NCBI GenBank assembly: GCA_050115015.1
Contig: JASFRI010000074.1
Coordinates: forward strand, 1 to 13,095
Reading direction: 5' to 3'
DNA: 13,095 nt
From: JASFRI01 sp050115015
Lineage (GTDB): Bacteria > Acidobacteriota > Polarisedimenticolia > CBDVAL01
Part shown: positions 1 through 7,025 of the stretch, piece by piece
How the letters are laid out: each line of letters opens with the position of its first letter
Numbering within the stretch: the stretch's first letter is position 1
Notes under the pieces: generated by a model
Database searches by the model: none
What the model saw: the letters and a program-made list of their open reading frames with translations, nothing else
What the model was told of the DNA's origin: nothing
Translations under genes and position numbers: made by a program

Positions 1-34
1 CCGCGACGAAGGTCGTCGGCCGCCAGCCCCTCAC
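1..34 (-). CDS. Possible start of another minus-strand gene (partial, edge-truncated)
   Basis: On the minus strand a GTG at 34-32 overlaps the TGA stop (33-31) of the adenylating enzyme as GTGA, and the frame stays open for the 11 codons left before the window edge, reading MRGWRPTTFVA. The same kind of coupling (ATGA) is used repeatedly in the divergent operon, so a translationally coupled downstream gene is plausible. Eleven codons in very GC-rich DNA are weak evidence, there is no strong ribosome binding site, and no family can be recognised. Confidence 0.2.
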   Translation of the reverse strand, partial: MRGWRPTTFVA

Positions 35-1431
35 GTTCCGCCGTCGGAGCCCATCATCGACCGGACCCGCTCCCGATCGACCTTTCCCCGGCCGGTGCTG
101 GGGATCGCCTCCACCCAGCGGATGCTCCGGGGCACCTTGTGCGGCGGCAGGCGCTGCCGGCACCAGCCGACCACGCGCTCGTAGTCGACCCACCGGACCC
201 CGACGAGCAGCGCACCGAGGATCTCGCCGCCGCGCTCCGGCACCCGGACGCCGCACACCGCCGCGTCCTCCACGCCCTCGAGCTGCCGGAGGACGGATTC
301 GACCTCGCGCGGGTTCACCTTCCGCCCGTCGACGTTGATCCAGTCGCCGATGCGGCCCACGAGACGTAGCTCCCCCTCCTCCCATCGCGCCAGGTCGTCG
401 GTGCGGAAGCGACCTCCCCGGAGCCGGTCGGAGGGCTCGGGATGGTATCGCGACGCGACGGCCCCGGAGCGGACCACCACGCGGCCCGCGCCATCGCCCC
501 CCTCCTCGAGATCGACCGTCACCCCCTCCACCGGCGTTCCGACGCAGCCACGCTCGGCGGCGTCCCCCCGGCGGTCGTAGCAGATCCCGCCGCACTCGGT
601 GGACCCGTAGAAAACGTGGACGCTTCGGCCGGTGGCCTCCCGGAAGCCGCGGGCGGTCTCGGGAGCCAGCGGCGCTCCCGCCGAGAGCACCAGCCGGATG
701 GTCGCCGGCAGCGTCCCCGGCCCACCCCGCCGAACCAGGGCGTGCAGATAGGCGGGGGTGCTGGGAAAGACCGTGGCTTCCAGGCGCGCCGCCGCCGCGA
801 GGGGATCCGCCACCGTGCCGGGCTCCGGCAGCACGAGCCGCAGGCCGCCGGCGAGCGCCGGGATCACGAGGCTGGAGAGCCCGTAGGAGTGCGAGAAGGG
901 GATCGCGGCGAGCAGGCGATCCGCCTCCCGGATCCCCATGCTCCGGCGCAGCGCCTCATCGTCCCGCAGCAGGCATGCGTCCGGGGCCAGGATGCCCTGC
1001 GGCGCCCCGGTGGAACCGGAGCTGAGCTTCACGAGGCCCTGCGCCGTGGGCCCCTCGCCCAAGGGAGACACCGGGTCGAGGCTCCAGGCGCCGGCGCCGG
1101 CCCATCCGTCGTCGCAGTGGAGCACCGCGGTCGCACGCAGCGCGTCCGCACGGTCCCGGTGCTCGGCGGCGGGTGCCCGCGGGTCGAGGAGCACCGGGGT
1201 CAGCCCTCGCCGGCGCAGGGCCAGCAATCCCGCCAGGAAGGCGGGGCCGTTCGGCGCGGCGAGTCCCACCAGGCCGCCCCGGGACGGCAGCCGCCCGTGG
1301 ACGGCCCGATCGAGCTCCCGGGCGAGGGCGTCCAGCTCGGCGACCGTGACGGCGCGGCCCGGGGCGCAGATCAGGGGTCGGCCCGGGGCGCAGGCGGCGA
1401 GGCGATCGAAGGCGTCGGCGATGCCGGTCAT
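31..1431 (-). CDS. AMP-dependent acyl/aryl-CoA (or acyl-ACP) ligase, ANL superfamily
   Basis: The 466-residue protein belongs to the adenylate-forming (ANL) superfamily, which activates a carboxylic acid with ATP and transfers it to CoA or a carrier protein. Motifs in order: P-loop SSGSTGAPQG at 137-146, FSHSYG at 179-184, YGSTE at 275-279 (adenine/Mg binding), RTDDLA at 343-348, hinge GRIGDWINVDGRK at about 359-371, and STGRGKVDR with the C-terminal catalytic lysine K450. The P-loop lysine of the usual SGTTGxPKG is Gln145 (codon CAG). The protein is short for the family (usually 500-550), as in compact aryl/acyl ligases of aryl polyene clusters. The start at 1431 has a GGGAAG-like ribosome binding site. 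It is transcribed away from the polyketide operon across a 70-bp gap. Activation of an aryl starter such as a hydroxybenzoate or cinnamate is inferred from context; a fatty-acid substrate is not excluded. Confidence 0.9.
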   Translation of the reverse strand: MTGIADAFDRLAACAPGRPLICAPGRAVTVAELDALARELDRAVHGRLPSRGGLVGLAAPNGPAFLAGLLALRRRGLTPVLLDPRAPAAEHRDRADALRATAVLHCDDGWAGAGAWSLDPVSPLGEGPTAQGLVKLSSGSTGAPQGILAPDACLLRDDEALRRSMGIREADRLLAAIPFSHSYGLSSLVIPALAGGLRLVLPEPGTVADPLAAAARLEATVFPSTPAYLHALVRRGGPGTLPATIRLVLSAGAPLAPETARGFREATGRSVHVFYGSTECGGICYDRRGDAAERGCVGTPVEGVTVDLEEGGDGAGRVVVRSGAVASRYHPEPSDRLRGGRFRTDDLARWEEGELRLVGRIGDWINVDGRKVNPREVESVLRQLEGVEDAAVCGVRVPERGGEILGALLVGVRWVDYERVVGWCRQRLPPHKVPRSIRWVEAIPSTGRGKVDRERVRSMMGSDGGT

Positions 1432-1487
1432 TCCAGGGCTTCCCGAGAGTCGGTCCCACCGTGCCGCCGGCGGGTCCAGGGGGACAA

Positions 1488-1498
1488 TATGATAGAAT
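1488..1498. promoter_or_regulatory. Candidate divergent promoter patch (-10-like hexamers)
   Basis: The short gap between the ligase and the operon contains an AT-rich patch in otherwise GC-rich sequence. On the plus strand it reads TATGAT (1488-1493) overlapping TAGAAT (1493-1498); on the minus strand it reads TATCAT (1494-1489). Each matches the sigma-70 -10 consensus at five of six positions, so one patch could serve both directions. No convincing -35 element is seen for either direction. If TAGAAT is the plus-strand -10, transcription would begin near 1505, just after the GTG at 1502, which would favour a downstream start for the next gene. Confidence 0.35.
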
Positions 1499-1501
1499 AG
1501 C

Positions 1502-2881
1502 GTGCCATTTCAGGGAACCTCGACACGAAGGCTGTCTTCACGTTCGGACCTCGATCCATTGCGTGACTCGCCATGGCGCCACGACGTTGCGGTGATCGGC
1601 GGCGGCCCCGCCGGTGCCACGGCGGCGGGGCTGCTGGCCGCAGCAGGGCGGAACGTCCTCGTCCTGGAGCGCGACCACTTCCCGCGCTTCCATATCGGGG
1701 AGTCCCTCCTGCCCGCCTCGAATCCCATCCTCGCCCGGCTCGGGATCGCCCGGGAGGTCCTGGAGACGGCGTTCGTGCCGAAGTGGGGAGCCAGCTTCAT
1801 CGGGCCGGACGGCGCCGAGAACGGCTACACCGACTTCGCGGTGGCGCGGGACGTGCCGGAGCCGCGGACCTTCCAGGTGATGCGATCGCGGTTCGACCGG
1901 ATCCTCCTCGACCGGGCCGGGGAGCTCGGCGCCCGGGTGCGGGAGGGAGCGACGGTGCTCGACGCGGCGTTCCGGAAAGACGGTGCGACGCTGAGCTTCC
2001 GGCTCGAGGACGGCGGGGACGTCCGGGCCGAGGTCCAGGCCGTGGTGGATGCCTCCGGTCGCTCCGGCTTCCTGTCCCGGCGCCTCGGGCTCCGGCGCGC
2101 CGACCCGGAGCTGCGCAAGGTCGCCCTCTACGCCCACTACGCGGGGGTGCCGCGTCGGGCCGGCAGGCGTGCCGGTGACCTCCGGGTGCTCGCCCGCCCC
2201 GACATGGGCTGGGCCTGGTTCATCCCGCTGCCCGACGGGCTCACCAGCGTCGGGGTGGTCGTGGATCACGGAACCCACCGCGACCGGGCCACCGCCGACC
2301 CGGAGCGCCTCCTGGCCGGCTATCTCGAGGAGGTCCCGGCGAGCCGGGAGCTGGTCCGGGATGCGGAGCGGGTCTCGCCGGTCCGCGTGGAGGCGGATTT
2401 CTCGTACGAGGCCACCGACCACGCCGGGGACCGCTGGGCGATCGTCGGGGATGCCGCCAGCTTCCTCGACCCGGTGTTCTCGAGCGGAGTGTACCTGGCG
2501 ATGGCCGGGGCGGAGGAGGTCGCCGACGTCCTGGACGGATGTCTCGGGGACGGTGACTTCCGGCGTGCCCGCTTCCGTCGCTACGAGCGCCGGGTACGCC
2601 GTCGCTACCGGGTTTTCCGGCGGTTCGCGGTGGGGTTCTACGATCCCGCCTTCCGCGATCTTCTCTTCCACCCGACGGGGCGCTTCGGCCTGTTCGAGGC
2701 GGTGGTATCGGTCCTCGCCGGGAACTGGCGGCAGCGTCCCGCGAACCGCCTTCGATTGGCTGTCTTCTTCGCCCTGGTCCGGCTGCAGCGGCGGTTCGGG
2801 ATCGTGCCGCGTCTGGAGGAGGCCGGCGGGGCCCCCGTACTCGGTCACACCGGGGAGATCATGCGTCCCCCGAGCTGCTGA
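1502..2881 (+). CDS. FAD-dependent oxidoreductase, flavin-dependent halogenase-like
   Basis: The 459-residue flavoprotein has an N-terminal FAD-binding fold: GGGPAG at 33-38 and ribose-binding E56 closing the second strand (VLVLE). It then shows RFHIGESLLP at 62-71, typical of the tryptophan-halogenase / geranylgeranyl-reductase group. Two motifs used to recognise flavin-dependent halogenases are present: WxWxIP as W237-A-W-F-I-P242, and FxxPxxSxG as F321-L-D-P324-V-F-S327-S-G329, just after GDA (D317). K94 in PKWGASF lies near the catalytic-lysine region of halogenases. Halogenation of an aryl polyene, as in brominated xanthomonadins, is the inferred role; a non-halogenating oxidoreductase is the alternative. 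The GTG at 1502 leaves 28 residues before the FAD fold and lacks a close ribosome binding site, so an internal start (for example TTG 1559) is possible. It is first in the operon, 12 nt before the ACP. Confidence 0.85.
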   Translation: MPFQGTSTRRLSSRSDLDPLRDSPWRHDVAVIGGGPAGATAAGLLAAAGRNVLVLERDHFPRFHIGESLLPASNPILARLGIAREVLETAFVPKWGASFIGPDGAENGYTDFAVARDVPEPRTFQVMRSRFDRILLDRAGELGARVREGATVLDAAFRKDGATLSFRLEDGGDVRAEVQAVVDASGRSGFLSRRLGLRRADPELRKVALYAHYAGVPRRAGRRAGDLRVLARPDMGWAWFIPLPDGLTSVGVVVDHGTHRDRATADPERLLAGYLEEVPASRELVRDAERVSPVRVEADFSYEATDHAGDRWAIVGDAASFLDPVFSSGVYLAMAGAEEVADVLDGCLGDGDFRRARFRRYERRVRRRYRVFRRFAVGFYDPAFRDLLFHPTGRFGLFEAVVSVLAGNWRQRPANRLRLAVFFALVRLQRRFGIVPRLEEAGGAPVLGHTGEIMRPPSC

Positions 2882-2893
2882 ACTGGAGGTCTG

Positions 2894-3184
2894 ATGTCAT
2901 CCGAGCAGGGAACCACCCGGGAACGGATCAAGCAGGTGATCGTCGAGAGCCTTCGCCTCGAGGGGCTCGAGCCCGCGAAGATCGCGGACGACGCGCCGCT
3001 CTTCGGCGAGGGTCTCGGCCTGGACTCCATCGATGCGCTCGAGCTCGTCGTCGCGATGGAGAGGGCGTTCGGCGTGACCATCCCGAGCGAGGCGGTGGGC
3101 AAGGAGGCGTTCGGCTCCGTCGCCTCCCTTGCCGCCTTCGTCGACTCCCAGAGGGCGAATGGAACCGTCGCGCCCGGGAGCTGA
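2894..3184 (+). CDS. Acyl carrier protein
   Basis: This 96-residue acidic helical protein is a type II acyl carrier protein. The phosphopantetheine attachment site is S45 in the motif GLDSIDALEL (residues 42-51), preceded by the usual helix-loop with LFGEGLG at 36-42 and followed by helix II/III residues VVAMERAFGVTIP. Length is slightly above the usual 75-85 because of a Ser/Gly-rich C-terminal tail. The ATG has a GGAGGT Shine-Dalgarno sequence at 2885-2890. The last 26 bases overlap the start of the ketosynthase gene, so the two are probably translationally coupled. It would carry the growing chain for the adjacent ketosynthase pair. It is the only carrier protein in the window, whereas known aryl polyene loci commonly have two. 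Confidence 0.95.
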   Translation: MSSEQGTTRERIKQVIVESLRLEGLEPAKIADDAPLFGEGLGLDSIDALELVVAMERAFGVTIPSEAVGKEAFGSVASLAAFVDSQRANGTVAPGS

Positions 3185-4403
3185 TGCCCCTGCCGCCTCC
3201 CGGCGGGTGGTGGTGACCGGGATGGGGGCGGTGACGGCGTTCGGCTGGGGTGTGCGCCCGCTCCTCGACGGGCTGCGCCGCGGGTCTACGGCGATCGGGT
3301 CCTTCGATCGGTTCGATCCCACGCCCCACCGTACCCATGTGGCGGCGCAGGTGCCCGCGCCGACCGCCGGGATCCCCTCCCGACGGCGGTCCTGGGCGGA
3401 CCGGTTCGCCATGGCCGCCGCCCGGGAGGCGATCGGCGGCGCCGATCGCCACCCGGCCACCGCCGCGCCGGGAACCGTGGGGGTCTTCTTCGGCAGCAGC
3501 ACCGGCGGCATGTACGAGGCGGAGGCCTACCACGACGAGCTGTGCCGCCGCGGTCGCGGCCGGGTGAGCCGACTCTCGTCCCACCAGAACAGCGGGCCGG
3601 CGGATGCCGTGGCTCGGGACCTCGGGATCACCGGACCCGTGGAGACGATCTCCTCGGCCTGCGCCTCCGCCGCCATGGCCCTCGGCAGCGCCCTCGACGC
3701 GGTGCGCTCCGGGACGGTCGAGGTCGCCCTGGCCGGCGGCGCCGATTCGCTCTGCCGGCTGACGTACGCGGGTTTCAACTCGCTACGCGCCGTGGACGCG
3801 GAGCCCTGCCGGCCCTTCCGTGCCGACCGCGCCGGGCTGTCCCTGGGCGAGGGGGGGGCCGTCGTCGTCCTGGAGCCCCTGGAGGCCGCCGTCGCCCGCA
3901 GGGCGCGTCCCCTGGCGGAACTCGTGGGCTACGGCGCCTCCTGCGACGCGTATCACATGACCGCTCCCGACCCGGAGGGCCGGGGCGCGGCGGAGGCGAT
4001 CCTCGCGGCGCTCCGGGACGGTGGGGTGTCCCCGGACGAGATCGACCTCGTCAACGCCCACGGCACCGGGACCCCGCACAACGATGCCTCCGAGTGGCGC
4101 GCCCTCCGGACGGTGTTCGGGGACCGTGCCCGCGAAATCCCGGTGACCGCCACCAAGGGCCACGTCGGCCATCTCCTCGGGTCGTCCGGGGCGGTGGAGG
4201 CGGTCGCGACGCTCCTCGGGCTCCACCACGGGGAGGTGCACCCGGTGGCGGGGCCGGGAGACGTGGACCCCACGCTTCCCGTCCTTCTGGTCCGCGGGGA
4301 GCCCCGCCGGGAGCGCGTGCGGGCGGCGCTGTCCACGAGCCTCGGGTTCGGGGGGGCGAACGCGGCCCTCGTCTTCCGCCGGCCCCCGGAGGACGGGCGA
4401 TGA
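3159..4403 (+). CDS. Beta-ketoacyl-ACP synthase (FabF-like ketosynthase, KS-alpha)
   Basis: The 414-residue thiolase-fold condensing enzyme would perform decarboxylative Claisen condensation of malonyl-ACP onto the growing ACP-bound chain. The Cys-His-His triad is complete: C168 in ISSACASAA, H301 in NAHGTGT, H338 in KGHVGH, with K333 five residues before H338, the same spacing as FabF K335/H340. The N-terminal strand RRVVVTGMGAVT and C-terminal LGFGGANAALVF are family hallmarks. ATG 3159 is preferred because of a GAGGG ribosome binding site at 3151 and because it gives a FabF-like N-terminus; a TTG at 3129 would add ten residues. It overlaps the ACP by 26 nt and the next ketosynthase-like gene by ATGA. 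Pairing with a catalytically dead partner points to a type II KS/chain-length-factor heterodimer. Confidence 0.95.
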   Translation: MEPSRPGADAPAASRRVVVTGMGAVTAFGWGVRPLLDGLRRGSTAIGSFDRFDPTPHRTHVAAQVPAPTAGIPSRRRSWADRFAMAAAREAIGGADRHPATAAPGTVGVFFGSSTGGMYEAEAYHDELCRRGRGRVSRLSSHQNSGPADAVARDLGITGPVETISSACASAAMALGSALDAVRSGTVEVALAGGADSLCRLTYAGFNSLRAVDAEPCRPFRADRAGLSLGEGGAVVVLEPLEAAVARRARPLAELVGYGASCDAYHMTAPDPEGRGAAEAILAALRDGGVSPDEIDLVNAHGTGTPHNDASEWRALRTVFGDRAREIPVTATKGHVGHLLGSSGAVEAVATLLGLHHGEVHPVAGPGDVDPTLPVLLVRGEPRRERVRAALSTSLGFGGANAALVFRRPPEDGR

Positions 4404-5620
4404 CGCGCGTCGTCATCACCGGGCTGGGCACCGTGGGACCCTGTGGGTGCGGTCTCGAGACGCTGGTGGCGGCCCTGGAGGCCGGGAGACCGTCGTTCTC
4501 GGAGGTGGATCGTTCCGCGGGCCACCATCGAGGGGGCTCGTCCCGGCTGGCGGGCCTGGCGGCGGGTCAGGACCTGTCGCCATGGGTGCCGCAGCGGGCG
4601 GCCCGGCGGATGAGCCCACCGTCGCGGATGGCGGTGGCGGCGGCGCGGATGGCCCTGCGGGCTGCAGGCCTCGAGGACGACGCCGGCGGCCCCGGTACCG
4701 CCGTCGCCCTGTCCAGCGCCATCGGACCCGCGTCCGCCACCGAGAAGCTGCTGTCCCAGATCCGGGAGGAGGGGCCCACCGCCGCCTCCCCCTTCGACTT
4801 CACCGAGTCCGTGGCGAACGCGCCCGCGGCGCAGGTCGCCCTGGCGGTGGGCGCCCGTGGGCCGAATGCCACGATCACCCAGCGCGAGGCGGGCTGCCTG
4901 CTCGCGCTGGGGCGGGGTGCGGCGGACGTGCGGGCCGGCCGCGTCCGGCGCGCCCTGGTCGGGGCCGTCGACGAGGTCACCCCGCTGACCCACGCCGTGT
5001 TCGACGGCTTCGGGGCGCTGGCCCGGCCGGCGCCGGCACGGCCCGAGGCCGCCCGCCCCCTCGACCGGGGACGGGACGGCTTCGTGCTGGCGGAGGGTGC
5101 CACCGTCCTCGTGCTCGAGCGCGAGGAGGACGCGCGGGCCCGGGGCGCCCGGCCGCTCGCCCGGGTGCTCGCCCTCTTCGGCGGGCACGATCCGACCGCG
5201 ACGGTGACCGACTGGGGAACGGGGGAGACGATCCTGGGCGAGCGGATCCGGCGCGGCCTCGAGCACGCCGGGCTGTCCCCCGACTCCCTGGACGGCGTCG
5301 TGTCGGGGGCGTCGGGCTCCCGTCGGGGCGATCGTCTCGAGGGTCGCACCCTCGTCGAGCTCTTCCCGGACCCGACCCGGCGCCCCCCGGTCCTGGCGCC
5401 GAAGGCGGTCACCGGGGAGTTCGGCGGCGGCCTCCTCGGGGCGGCGGTGGCGGCCCTGCACGGACGGAGCGGGCCGCCTCCGGGCCCCCATCGCGAGGAC
5501 CCGGAGATCGGCCTGATGCCCGCGTGGGGGGGCGTCACGGGGCCGCGCGGCCGGGTGCTGGTCTCCGCGCTGGCGGCGGGAGGCACGGCGGCCTGGGCGG
5601 TGCTGGAGCGCGCGGGATGA
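4400..5620 (+). CDS. Ketosynthase-like chain-length factor (KS-beta) lacking the catalytic triad
   Basis: The 406-residue protein has the ketosynthase fold (MTRVVITGLGTVG at the N-terminus, RDGFVLAEGA and VLVLE in the core) but lacks catalytic residues. Aligned by eye with its neighbour, the cysteine position is E163 (TITQREAG), the first histidine region reads VVSGASGS with no His, and the second His is E340 in KAVTGE, while K335 is kept. The loss of all three residues, and the ATGA coupling to an intact ketosynthase, are typical of chain-length factors, which form a heterodimer with the active ketosynthase and help set product length. Classic chain-length factors usually carry Gln at the cysteine position; here it is Glu. 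The frame is open upstream to 3542, but ATG 4400 gives the canonical N-terminus. An independent enzyme is unlikely. Confidence 0.92.
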   Translation: MTRVVITGLGTVGPCGCGLETLVAALEAGRPSFSEVDRSAGHHRGGSSRLAGLAAGQDLSPWVPQRAARRMSPPSRMAVAAARMALRAAGLEDDAGGPGTAVALSSAIGPASATEKLLSQIREEGPTAASPFDFTESVANAPAAQVALAVGARGPNATITQREAGCLLALGRGAADVRAGRVRRALVGAVDEVTPLTHAVFDGFGALARPAPARPEAARPLDRGRDGFVLAEGATVLVLEREEDARARGARPLARVLALFGGHDPTATVTDWGTGETILGERIRRGLEHAGLSPDSLDGVVSGASGSRRGDRLEGRTLVELFPDPTRRPPVLAPKAVTGEFGGGLLGAAVAALHGRSGPPPGPHREDPEIGLMPAWGGVTGPRGRVLVSALAAGGTAAWAVLERAG

Positions 5621-6306
5621 CCCGGTCCCACCCGCCCGTCCGCGTCGCCGCGGCGATCCCGGCCTACGAGGCCGGATCGAGCATCGCCGGCGTGGTGCTG
5701 CGCACCCGGGAGAGGATCGGCGAGGTCGTGGTCGTCGACGACGGCTCCTCCGACGAGACCGGCGCCGCGGCACGGCGGGCGGGGGCCCGCGTCCTGAGGC
5801 ACTCCCGCAACCGGGGGAAGGGGGCAGCCCTGCGGACCGCCTTCGACGACCTCCTTTCCCGCGGGTTCGACGCGGTGCTGACCCTGGACGCCGATGGCCA
5901 GCACCTCCCCGAGGAGATCCCGAAGCTGCTGGAGGCCGCCGGCGCGGACCTGGTGATCGGCGGACGGGACCACCTGTTCGCGGGGATGCGCCCCCTGCGC
6001 CGCACGAGCAACCGCCTCTCGTCGCGCGCCATCTCGCTCGTGGCGGGCTGCCGGCTCTCGGACGTCCAGAGCGGCTTCCGGCTCTACCGCCGGACGCTGC
6101 TGGAGATCACGGGCTTTCCCGAATGCCGCTTCGATGCCGAGAGCGCGGTGGTGGTCCGGGCGGTGCGACGCGGCCTGCGGGTCGTCACCGTTCCCGTACG
6201 GCTCGGCTTCGTGGACGGCTACCACACGAGCCACTACCGCGCCGTCGTCGACAGCTTGCGGATCGCCCGGGCCGTGACCCGGGCCCGGTTCGAGGCCCGC
6301 CCATGA
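5617..6306 (+). CDS. Glycosyltransferase family 2 (dolichyl-phosphate-mannose-synthase-like)
   Basis: The 229-residue protein is a single GT-A domain of family 2. It shows AAAIPAYE at 11-18, the nucleotide-sugar site VVVVDDGSSDET at 37-48, NRGKGAALRTAF at 65-76, the metal-binding DAD motif at 91-93 within LDADGQH, and the acceptor-side motif SDVQSGFRLYRR at 148-159. There are no C-terminal membrane helices, unlike DPM1/GtrB forms with transmembrane domains, so it is probably cytosolic or membrane-associated. It starts by ATGA overlap with the chain-length factor and ends in an ATGA overlap with the ketoreductase. Being embedded in the polyketide operon with an acyltransferase, it probably adds a sugar to the polyene or its lipid anchor; donor and acceptor cannot be read from sequence. 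Confidence 0.9.
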   Translation: MTRSHPPVRVAAAIPAYEAGSSIAGVVLRTRERIGEVVVVDDGSSDETGAAARRAGARVLRHSRNRGKGAALRTAFDDLLSRGFDAVLTLDADGQHLPEEIPKLLEAAGADLVIGGRDHLFAGMRPLRRTSNRLSSRAISLVAGCRLSDVQSGFRLYRRTLLEITGFPECRFDAESAVVVRAVRRGLRVVTVPVRLGFVDGYHTSHYRAVVDSLRIARAVTRARFEARP

Positions 6307-7025
6307 GCGTCGCGCTGGTCACCGGAGGCAGCCGCGGCCTCGGCCGGGCCGTCGTGGAGATGCTCGTCGACCGCGGCTGGAAGGTGGCCTTCACCTTCCG
6401 CAGCGGCGAGGAACCGGCCCGGGAGATCGAGGCGGCCACCGGCGGGAACGCCCGGGCGTTCGCGCTCGACCTGGCGGACCGGGAGCGCCCCGCATCCCTC
6501 GTGACCGAGGTGGAGTCCGCCCTCGGCCCGATCGAGGGCCTCGTGAACAACGCGGGGGTGCGGCAGGACGGCCTGCTGGCGCTGACGGCGGACGGTGACT
6601 GGGACGCGGCGATGGAGGTCAACCTGGGAGGCGTGTTCCGCTGCTGCCGGGCCGTCCTCCGGACGATGGTGCCGCGGCGCTCGGGCAGCGTCGTGAACCT
6701 CTCCTCGCTGACCGCCCTCCACGGGGTGGCGGGGCAGACGGCCTATGGCGCCGCGAAGGCGGGGGTCCTCGGCCTGACCCGGTCGCTGGCCCGGGAGGTC
6801 GGCCGCCGGGGGATCCGGGTCAACGCGGTCGTGCCGGGCTTCGTGGCCACCGACATGGTCGCGGACCTCCCGGAGTTCGTCGTCGAGCGGCTCCGGGCCA
6901 GCGAGGTGATGCCCGGGGGAACGTCGCCGGAGGCGGTCGCCTCCGCGGTCTGCTTCCTGCTGTCCGCGGAGGCCGCCGCGATCACCGGGCAGGCCCTCGT
7001 CGTCGACGCCGGTGCCTCCGCCTGA
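6303..7025 (+). CDS. 3-oxoacyl-ACP reductase (FabG-like SDR ketoreductase)
   Basis: The 240-residue classical short-chain dehydrogenase/reductase would reduce the 3-keto group of the ACP-bound chain with NAD(P)H. It has the cofactor motif TGGSRGLG at 7-14, NNAG after LV in strand 4, the active-site Ser135 (NLSSLT) and Y148-x-x-x-K152 (AYGAAKAG), and a C-terminal ITGQALVVDAGAS that matches FabG. A basic R11 after TGGS suggests NADPH preference. Length matches FabG (about 244). It is ATGA-coupled to the glycosyltransferase, and the downstream MMPL gene probably begins inside its last codons. It supplies the reduction step between the ketosynthase pair and the dehydratase encoded at 12093-12509. 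Confidence 0.95.
   Translation: MSVALVTGGSRGLGRAVVEMLVDRGWKVAFTFRSGEEPAREIEAATGGNARAFALDLADRERPASLVTEVESALGPIEGLVNNAGVRQDGLLALTADGDWDAAMEVNLGGVFRCCRAVLRTMVPRRSGSVVNLSSLTALHGVAGQTAYGAAKAGVLGLTRSLAREVGRRGIRVNAVVPGFVATDMVADLPEFVVERLRASEVMPGGTSPEAVASAVCFLLSAEAAAITGQALVVDAGASA

Noticed and set aside
3851..3858. Run of eight G inside the ketosynthase gene, a possible phase-variable tract or sequencing slip
   Set aside because: The frame reads correctly through it (SLGEGGAVVV matches the family), and similar short G runs occur elsewhere in this GC-rich sequence.
3542..4399. In-frame open extension upstream of the chain-length factor
   Set aside because: The canonical N-terminus begins at ATG 4400 with an ATGA overlap; the extension is low-complexity Arg/Gly/Pro and overlaps the ketosynthase in another frame.
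4447..5616. In-frame open extension upstream of the glycosyltransferase
   Set aside because: The GT2 fold starts within ten residues of ATG 5617; the upstream frame is a shadow of the chain-length factor.
3953..5773. 606-codon minus-strand frame across the ketosynthase and chain-length factor
   Set aside because: Arg/Pro-rich composition with no recognisable motif, antisense to two well-supported condensing-enzyme genes.
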